This document shows positions 55,888 to 64,000 of a stretch of 64,000 bases of DNA, one piece after another. Source of the DNA: Salticus scenicus (Eukaryota; Arthropoda; Arachnida; Araneae; Salticidae); NCBI GenBank assembly GCA_963930645.1, contig OZ005654.1:267740700-267804699 (forward strand). Reading direction: 5' to 3'. The translations under genes and the position numbers were made by a program. Under the pieces are notes generated by a model. That model made no database searches. It was given only the letters and a program-made list of their open reading frames with translations, and had not been told where the DNA came from. Numbering within the stretch: the stretch's first letter is position 1; every line of letters starts with the position of its first letter.

Positions 55888-58800
55888 AAACAATGAATAA
55901 GGCAAAATTACTGTCATTCCAAGTCGAAATATAGTCCATCTTTAAAAAATATAATAATCAGGTTTTTTCTTTTTTTTTTTTTTAACTAAATTCAAACTAT
56001 CTCAGAAAAATTACCTATAGCGTAGTACAAATGCGAAGTAAGACCTCTCATACACTTTCCTCATTTTATAAAGTAGAAAGTAATAATTCAAGTTATATTT
56101 CAATGCACATGTATATATATATATATATATGAATTTATTAAGATGTTCTTAAGTGAAGTACAATAATCTGTTTTTAGTTATATATTTAATATTTATTTAA
56201 CAGGAATTTAATAGACATTTCATTAAAGAAGAACGAAGATTTTAAATAAACATAAAACATTGTGTTGTATTTTTTTAAATACGTTTTTCTTAAATGAAAC
56301 ATAATACAGTTTTAAATAATTTAAAGAGATTTTTTTTTTCAAAATTAATTTATTGTTATGTTTGTTTTCAGTATAATATTTTACAGGGGAACATAAAAGT
56401 ACACTCGTAATGTTTTACATCAGGGTTATATATATTTTAACCCTTAAATGCTGTGTGTTGCCTTTCAGCAACATACCCAATTTCGTCATCTAAAGTATTA
56501 TTAGAATAATAATAAAGATCTTATGCCTCATGTTTAACGATTGACAACAAAGTGCTTTCAAACTGTAAACCATAGTTAAATAATATATGATTTTTTAAAA
56601 GTATTTTTAAAGTGATTTGTTTAATACCGGTAAGAATAAAACGTTTTTAAATTGATTTAAAAAATAATCAGGCATTTAAGTATTAATTGCGAAAAAAATT
56701 AATTCCAAGGAAATATGCGAAATTAACAGAAGAATGAAAATGTAACCCAGATTGGCAATATATACTTGCCTCTAAATTTTATTACAAATTAATGTTTACA
56801 CACACACACACACACACACACATACATACATATATATATATGTTTGAAGGCTAGGAGATATGAGGAAATGATTCATTTATGGAGCAGTAGGATGGATACC
56901 TAAAAATGCCTTAATTAACGAATAATGAGATTTTCTAATTTTCGTAATTCTAATGCTAAAATCTTGTACATTTAAATTTTTAGTGTACGATAGATTTTGA
57001 AAGATTTTGAAAAATTTGAAAAGTGTAATTTATTTAAATAGTTCATAGTGTACAGAATGTATTGTGTTAAATGTAATCTAGTTTTAAAAACCACAACATT
57101 TATTCCCATTACCCGAATATCGTACACAGGCTCGGTTGAAAATTTTAATATCACATTTCCACTTGATTTACATTTTTTAAGATCTCGTGAATCCATAAAA
57201 GCTTTTTTAAAATTTTTATTGGTCAGTGTTTGTGTATCTGTATGTCTGAGTTTGGGTGCATTCTGACTATTATTTATCTAAAGCAAAAAGAAGTCTAAAT
57301 TGAATTTTAAATATATGGTATACAGAGAGGACCTTACAAACTTTTTAAAAAAATTCTAAAACTTGAAGTCAGGCATGAAAAGCCGAACGTGGGACATTAT
57401 TTTCAGTTATGTCCGTATCTCAAAAGTGTCTCAAGCGTTGTCTTCTACAAACGCTGTCTTCACTTTCTCTTCAAGTTTTCTACATAATTATCTCAAAATC
57501 CCCTTTGCGATAAAACTTTTGTATTTATTACTTGGTTATTGCAGGAAAATGGATAGGTATTCAGATTTTGTAGACTAGTTTTAGGTCCCAAAAGCAAGTG
57601 CATGAAAAACGACTGCAGAGATTTTTTCAAACAAGTCGTAGTATCTATCTTTTACATGTTCTTTCGTATGTATTAGTTGGCTAGCTTTTAGGGAGTTTTT
57701 GGAATATCTTAGGTAGAATCGTAAGATTTAATCCGAAATACAGCTCTATCGATTTTCTTCAAATTTGCTCTATAAAATTCCTTATAAATATTCTTTCATA
57801 TGGATTAATTGGTTCGAATTGACAGGTGTCCTGATTAAGTAGGTCAGTTTTAGGTACACCTTTATATGAAATCTCTATATTTTTTTTCTGTCGATTCCAT
57901 TAGTTGTTTACAGCCAGGAAATTGATTAGCGTCTGGATAGTTAAGTCTATTTAATTTCTTATAACAACAGCGCCTCTAAAAAGGTCTTTATATTACAATA
58001 TGCGTAGGAGTCTATTTGTTACATATCAGATTTTCAATATCAGGATGATAATTGACTATTTTAACTATTGGTTTGCTTTTTTTTATTTCATTTAGATAAG
58101 ACGTCATACATTTTTTAAAATAATTTCTAAATAATGTTCTTATGCTTATCTTTTAATGACTGAACATGACTGAAACCATTCTTAACGAATGGCTTGCTTG
58201 ATTTTTTAAATACTCCAGATATGCAAAAATGTATCCACTGATGTGGACTTACGACAATGTATATGACAACTTAAAGAAACATTTGCAACAGTGCATTGAT
58301 GTAAACTTCTACTACCTATTACTTTTATTTCACAAAATCCTACTAAAAAATATCAGAGCTATTCTTATAATAAATAAAATTAATTTTTTTAACATTTAAA
58401 ATTAATTTTCATAATATTTAAATATATATGACGAGTTGAAATTTGTCGGCTCTGGGCTGCCACGAATATATATATATATATATATATATACACCCACACA
58501 CAACAATTAAATGTGAATTCATGGTATGTAAATGGTACGTTTTTAATTAACAAATATATTACAAAAGTATAATTTTATGGTTATTATATTTAAAACTTAA
58601 ATTTTATTTAAATATCTTCTATCTTATTTAAATTCTTATACCACACACCTCAATTCTTGAATTCTTGAAGTAAACTAACGTTTCAAATTTTCTATTTTTT
58701 GAAAAAATGCAAAAGCACTTTGTACTAGTTGTACTAGTTTAGCAGAAATTCAAATATTGAACTAGTCTTGAAGAAAGACTTTCTCTATTGTTAGTCTATG

Positions 58801-60571
58801 AAATTTTCACATTGCAAGTACTTCATATATAAAATAATAAACATTTCTTTTAATTATATTATTAAAAAAAAATATTTCAATTTTCAGGAAATAATTTTAT
58901 CAGTCTTATGTAAAAAATACATTATGTAATAACTTCTTAACAAAACTTTATCGGAAATAACAATTTACGATATCAGCTTGATAAATGTCATATACGATAT
59001 CAAACAACATGTTTTGAGCAACTTTCATTTGAGACAATTTTTCGCTCAATTTCTGGTTGAAATCTAAAAGAAGGTTACAAAAATTGAGCCAGATATCGGC
59101 AGAAAAACAGGTTTTTGTAAACGTTCAATACATGTGAACGCACATATAGTTTTCGCTATTTCACGACACATTTAAAAAGGTTTCTGCTCTTTGGTTAATC
59201 GTAGAAGAAGAATAATAAAAGATCGGATAAGTTGCTCTTAGAAGTAACTCTATTATGACTAACCAGACAAAAATGTGCGTATTCCAAAATCCAACTAGAC
59301 TGGTTTTTGAAGAGATTTAAGACAACAAAATTGGCTAATCGGCTCAGTAATTGCTCCAAAGGTTGTCGTGCAGTTAAAACTATAATTAAAGTTTTTTTTT
59401 TTTTTTCAAGTTCATGTCTATATCTCATATTATATTCAAAGACAATTACGAAAAGGACGTTTAAGACTTTGAATTGTACTTTTTCTACTTTGCAAAGCTA
59501 AAAGGATCGAAATCATTGTGTTATTTTATGTTTGCCATGAATATGTATCTTATTAATTTTTTTCAATAAACCTCTCTTTCCCCCAAATCAGTGGTGACTC
59601 GTGGACAGAAAATTGGTGGAGGCACCTCACTTAATATTTTACACTGTGTCCAGTTATAAAATATAAATTTATATTTAAATAAAATGAATATTTTTAGTTA
59701 ATTTTTAGTTAAAATTATGCTTAGTACAAGTTAGGCATTAAAAATACTGATATTTTACTAGCTCTTTACCTGTTTTCGGTTCATGAGCCGCACACCCCCA
59801 AATACATTTTTGTTGTTGTTGTTAGTTTTTGATTTATATCCGTCTAAAGGAATATTTTTACAAAACACTTTGACCTTGTTTTACTTGAGTATTATATTTA
59901 TAATAGATTTCTAAAATATTCTGTAAAAAGATGTCACTTTATGAATTGCGAATATAATGAAATTTCGCACTCGAAAGGAATTCACTTTTCTTAATATGGC
60001 ATGTCCAAGAATATTGGATTTTGGATTTTTATTTCCGTAATTGTAATAAATCTTTATTTTATTAATATCCAAAAGTTGACACAAAGAAAATGTTCTGTAC
60101 AATGGAATAAAAATTGTTTTTGAAAAATATAGTTTGATCATATTAGGGTCCCGTTCAACATTAGCATAAAAGAATTTTCTTTAAAACAATAGTATTATAA
60201 AAAACATTGACTGATAATTAATAGCACAATTTATTGATAATCCGTATTTAAAAATTTGTTTTGCTAGTTTTTTAATTACACTTTATTTATAGAAAAACAG
60301 CACTGGGATACATAAAAAACAATTAGCTTTTTTTTTCTTATCCTAGCACATTGTACAATATATTAAAATCTGAATTTTCCTGAAAAATTCTATTAAAGAA
60401 TGCGATTCTTACAAAATGAACTGTATAAAGTTTAACATACGTACATTACTGGATTTTGCTTAATTGCATTACGAATTCTATTTCATTATAGATTTCTATT
60501 TTCCTTTCCGTCTCACCCTATATCCGATATTAGTTCTCACATAACTTTGCTTCATCCATTAGTTTTCAGTC
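55888..60571. other. gene-poor AT-rich stretch
   Basis: No gene accepted over 4.7 kb. (TA)n at 56112-56130, (CA)n/(TA)n at 56800-56841 and (TA)n at 58468-58490. A TTAA-CCCTTAAATGCTG phrase at 56438 could be another lone piggyBac-type end. A (GTCT)-like stub at 57225-57250 resembles the start of the microsatellite-led repeats. Open frames at 57048-57578 and 59195-59501 have no family resemblance. Confidence 0.5.
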
Positions 60572-60697
60572 TTATGTTACATCACGCAAACTGTCAAACA
60601 TTCCCTTCGGGGATGTCAAAAACACTTGATATTCACTCACGGTGACTTCCCTATCAAAGCGTCCCTCTTTCAACAAACGCTCTGTGTTTTCTTTCAT
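60572..60697 (-). CDS. 41-codon hypothetical ORF (weak)
   Basis: Minus-strand ATG at 60697 to TAA at 60572. Content is unusually protein-like for this window: balanced, charged and not Ile/Phe/Lys-monotonous, with mixed third positions (e.g. KEGRFDREVTVSEYQVF then SPKGMFDSLRD). It may be an exon or a fragment of a decayed gene. GATGTAACA near its end could be a splice donor, in which case the stop would be intronic. I do not recognise a family and cannot link further exons. Confidence 0.25.
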   Translation of the reverse strand: MKENTERLLKEGRFDREVTVSEYQVFLTSPKGMFDSLRDVT

Positions 60698-61590
60698 TTA
60701 GTAATAAAATTTCTTACATTTTCAAATTCCATACGTCGCTAAAATGTACTGTTCCAGTATTTCACAAGTTATAATACTTTAAGATTATGATTTTAAGGCT
60801 ATTTCATTACCACGAGTACATATTTTAAATCTAAATAAATAAAAAATATATATATAAATGATTATATTTAAACTCTGAGGTATATAAATTTTACTTATGT
60901 GTGTTTGTTCATTTAAATATACATTCTAAAAGAAAGGATACTGATATATGAGATATAATAAATATACATAATATAATAATACACAAGAGAATCTGAGAAA
61001 ATAATGTACATTTATTGCAATGAATGCTTTCACTAAGTATTCAACCGCTCTAAAATTGAAAAGATTCAGGATATACTTTCAGTAATATCTTTAAATATTT
61101 TTTAATAAATAAGGGTATCAGATGAAGATTCCGTTTCGCATAAATATTTAAAAAAAAAGAAAACACATTATTTAACATGATGTCAGAAAAATGTGTATTT
61201 TATTGGTATGTACTGAAAAAAATACTTTCAGTGCATGACGATATTAGTATTTTACTAGTTATGAATTATTAAATATCATCTCATGTAAATAAATATATCA
61301 CTTTATTCAAAGTAAATATAGAAATCTTATATGAATGAATATATTTAAAGAATAATTGACGTAGAAACTAATGTTGCCACTTTGTGCTCCTTCGAGCCAA
61401 ATTAAGGCTAATAAATTTATTATACAATATCCCCCTTACTATATTTTGCATCTTCAAAGTTGGTGTTTGTGGCTTTATATAGTTTATATTTGGATCTATT
61501 TCAGAAGAAATTTAACCTAGTTTACCCGCCAACTATGGTATAATCTTTAAATGTCATATTAACTAAATTTTATTCACATTCATTTGAACA
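60698..61590. other. AT-rich spacer
   Basis: No feature recognised. Confidence 0.45.
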
Positions 61591-62028
61591 TTAAGGGCCC
61601 TCTTCACTCACCGCTGCCGGAAGCCGAAACTAATGTTATTCAATGGGAAATTTTTCTTTACAAATAACTTATTAACTAATACATATTTTTAAATTCTGTT
61701 TTCACATTCTGAAAGTTCCCAGCTGTTAAACTGACGCATCTTTTCTAAAATATTATTTTTTTAATTTTTTATATTTTATTTTGAAGCTGCAAAATACGAA
61801 TTTTCAATATGTGAAATTTTTTCATTTTGCAATTTCGAAATAAAATATTAAAAATTAAAAAATTACATTTTTAAAAAAGGTCCGTCAATTTAACAGTTGG
61901 GAATTTTCTGAATGTGAAAACAGAATTTAAAAATATGTATTAGTTATTAAGTTATTTGTAAAGAAAATTTCCCCATTGGATAACATTGGATCGGGCTTCC
62001 GGCGACGGTGAGTGAAGAGGGCCGTTAA
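61591..62028. mobile_element. palindromic MITE with TTAA flanks
   Basis: A 430-bp element (61595-62024) between TTAA copies. Termini are GGGCCCTCTTCACTCACCG left and, read inward, CGGCCCTCTTCACTCACCG right. Arms pair along nearly the whole length ('gccggaagcc', 'aataacttattaactaatac', 'taaattctgttttcacattc', 'aactgttaaattgacg'), centred near 61810. No ORF. GC-rich tips on an AT-rich body. Confidence 0.9.
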
Positions 62029-62720
62029 GAGTAGAAAAAGATACTATCAGAAAAATTAATGTGTATTTATTGTAAGAGGAATTTTTTCGCTTAATACTGA
62101 ATTGTTTTAAAACCGAAGCAATATTATTCAAGCTATCTTTTGAATAATTAGTTATTAAATATGTTTAAAAGGAATAATTAAATGTGTCATATAAAATTTC
62201 ATTTCGAGTTGTGAAAAGAAAAAAAAATCTATTTAAAGCAATCATAATAATGTTCAATTTGAAGAAAATTTCCGGAAAATTATAAAAGTTATTGTTCATT
62301 TTATTCAAAGTGTCAAACAACGTGGTTAGCATTGAAATTTTATTGCTATACAAATTTATTTAGTTTAAACATTTAAACCGAAATCATTCGGAAGTGTATG
62401 TATCTTTTTCTGTTTATTCTGAAAAAAAAAATTAAATTTTAGCACCAATTTTTATTTTCAACTGCGATGAAATTAACATAGTTCTTTTTTTTTTAATCTA
62501 AAAACCTGATTTTAAATTTAAAAAAAAATTATATTGGATACAATTATTATTATTATTATTATTATTTTAAATAATTTACTTCATTATTTAATTTTATCTA
62601 GTCGTAAGACGTATCTCAGAAATTGTAACTCATATACATATACAAACTCTTTGACATCCAAATGCATTTTTGTTAACTTTTTGACCGTTTGTAACTTTAC
62701 TTGTTTGTTTTTAAAATGCA
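62029..62720. other. AT-rich spacer
   Basis: Only (ATT)n at 62544-62566 and short homopolymers. No gene recognised. Confidence 0.5.
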
Positions 62721-63676
62721 ATAAAATATTTTTGTAAAAAAATAGAACCGACTCCAAAAAGCAATTACTATTCAAACAACTAAAAATGAAAGAAAATGGA
62801 ACTGTAAATTGCGCCTAAATGTATAAAATAATTTCCTTCGCCAAACAACCTATAACACTACAATTAATCATAACTTTTGAAGTCGGCGCAAAATTAAATA
62901 AAATTTAATTAGTTTTTAAAGGTTTGTTTTTAGATCGGTAGCAACAAATGCTGTTGTCTCGAATGATCCATTTTCATGTTTCCTTTATTATTTTATCACT
63001 GTATACAATTGGTCCATTAGTAGCATCTACACAAAACTGTGAACATTCTTCACAATGCGGTATTTATGTTTCTACGAAGTTAGAGTTTCCTTTGCAAATT
63101 TGGTATAACTTTGATAACTATCATCCTTGATGGCTTTTGGATTTGGCGATCAATATGTAAGGCAAAAATATACACGCAAGATGTATATTTTCATGATATA
63201 TATTGTACGATGTGTTGTTTCATATTCTTGATTACTCTCTTGATATACCTTATCAAAATAATCATGATATCCCAAAGAAATTAAATATGTTTGCCAGATA
63301 ATTTTGCGATTTTTCTTTCACCAAGGGCGTCAGATACCAGCATCTTCGCCAACTTTTGCTGCTTACGAAATCTTATTTCTTTTCTTGAATCAAAGTAGTT
63401 TTCGGCTGCGTTTTGCAGGTAACAATGTGAGATGTGTATTTTGAATAAGATTTGATTTTTGTATTGGATAAAGGAATAAATTTTTATTTAATTTTGCGCC
63501 GATTTCAAAAGTTATGATTAATTGTAGTGTTATAGGTTGTTTGGCGAAGGAAATTATTTTATACATTTAGGCGCAATTTACAGTTCCATTTTCTGCCAAT
63601 TTTCTTTCATTTTTAGTTGTTTGAATAGTAATTGCTTTTTGGAGTCGGTTCTATTTTTTTACAAAAATATTTTATT
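62721..63676. mobile_element. 0.96-kb foldback element
   Basis: Left arm 62721-62910 and right arm 63474-63676 are inverted repeats. Shared blocks are 'ataaaatatttttgtaaaaa', 'tagaaccgactccaaaaagc', 'caattactattcaaacaact', 'aattgcgcctaaatgtataa', 'ttccttcgccaaacaaccta' and 'cggcgcaaaattaaataaaa'. Arm identity is above 90 percent, so it is fairly young. The centre includes a 60-codon ORF and, at 63118-63335, a segment repeated inverted at 6835-7118. Confidence 0.88.
62948..63130 (+). CDS. 60-aa hypothetical protein with signal-peptide-like start
   Basis: ATG to TGA in the centre of the foldback. The segment from MIHFHVSFIILSLYTIG through VAS looks like a signal peptide with a plausible cleavage after Ala-Ser, followed by TQNCEHSSQCGIYV with two Cys. 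No family is recognised and the mature part would be only about 35 residues, so I assign no function. It could be a captured exon, a small cargo gene, or chance. A pyrimidine-rich CTCTTTTCAG at 63680-63689 is a good splice acceptor just outside the right arm, but I cannot connect it convincingly. Confidence 0.25.
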   Translation: MLLSRMIHFHVSFIILSLYTIGPLVASTQNCEHSSQCGIYVSTKLEFPLQIWYNFDNYHP

Positions 63677-63756
63677 TTTCTCTTTTCAGTGAAAACTTAT
63701 TTATAGAGCAGACCATCAGAAGACGTTCGACGGCAGTTTCACAAATCACAACTTCC

Positions 63757-63957
63757 AAGAAAAGTGACATAACTCAAAAATGGTTTATGTCACTGAAAAA
63801 TACATGAAATGCACCCAATGTGAACAAAAAAGTCACATCTCCATCTAGAAAGTTATCCACTCGAGAGACAGTTGTGCCAGTTTTATTCTAGTCAAGTTAT
63901 TTTTAAGTTGGTTTTTCTCAAATGCTGCATTTTTAAGTTGTGTCACTTTTCTTGCCT
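63757..63957. mobile_element. small inverted-repeat element
   Basis: AAGAAAAGTGACATAACTCA at 63759 is inverted at about 63935-63954 ('taagttgtgtcacttttctt'), giving arms of about 27 bp around 140 bp. A second, shorter GTGACAT-type echo lies inside (63789-63797). This could be a MITE of about 200 bp; no target duplication is clear. Confidence 0.45.
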
Positions 63958-64000
63958 TTATCGGATATGAGCAGAAAACTATCTATTGAACGAACATACG

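Noticed and set aside
63690..63807. Second exon after the CAG at 63689, 38 codons
   Set aside because: No upstream exon joins convincingly, and its latter part overlaps the arm of a small inverted repeat.

Overview
The window is very AT-rich eukaryotic DNA, by eye roughly three quarters A+T, full of poly-A/poly-T runs and (TA)n, (CA)n, (AAT)n and (CTGT)n microsatellites. It has no prokaryotic gene layout. Every clearly recognisable coding sequence belongs to a mobile element: two mariner relics plus a third fragment, a Tc1-like relic, a gypsy-type gag relic, and a large unusual DNA transposon. That mix, with short TIR elements and tRNA-derived SINE sequence, fits an arthropod genome. I cannot place it more precisely; an arachnid or a repeat-rich insect would both fit. 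I see no confident host gene. Two short candidates (a first exon at 25.72 kb and a 41-codon ORF at 60.6 kb) are reported as weak.

Layout. 0-7 kb: a 383-bp tandem duplication, then two successive copies of a composite repeat. Each copy has a conserved header, a (CTGT)n tract, a 173-bp monomer array and a long tail ending near a GATCTGCAGATC palindrome; this resembles pearl/HINE-type non-autonomous elements. 8-15 kb: a pair of TIR MITEs, a TTAA-flanked repeat pair, a 1.15-kb foldback, a mariner C-terminal scrap and a tRNA-derived SINE. 16.5-17.6, 32.1-34.2 and 34.4-34.8 kb: three copies of a second repeat family with subterminal inverted repeats, which carries the same 173-bp-type monomer reversed. 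The middle copy is split by a 1-kb insert that holds a 358-bp near-perfect palindrome. 26.4-27.4 kb: broken mariner. 28.7-30.2 kb: broken Tc1-like element with outer and inner repeats. 35.0-36.3 kb: gag relic. 38.6-40.5 kb: a TTAA MITE and a 1.5-kb palindrome. 41.4-42.7 kb: degraded mariner. 44.2-45.5 kb: local satellite. 45.56-45.78 kb: palindromic Tc1-type MITE. 47.7-48.4 kb: inverted-repeat element around a 71-codon ORF.

The most interesting locus is 48,773-54,292: a 5.5-kb transposon with ~0.46-0.49-kb terminal inverted repeats. Its minus-strand gene is broken and was spliced. In order it encodes two C2HC zinc-finger-like modules, a central domain of a widespread unnamed metazoan family, and a module whose spaced acidic motifs match FEN1/XPG (PIN-like) nucleases. 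An 81-bp GT-AG intron then joins it in frame to an acidic C-terminal exon. From memory, XPG-like nucleases are reported in some Academ-superfamily transposons, so Academ-like is my working label. 55-64 kb holds two more TTAA-flanked MITEs, a 0.96-kb foldback around a signal-peptide-like ORF, and a small inverted repeat. In all, the window is a nested transposon cemetery, probably intergenic or inside a long intron.
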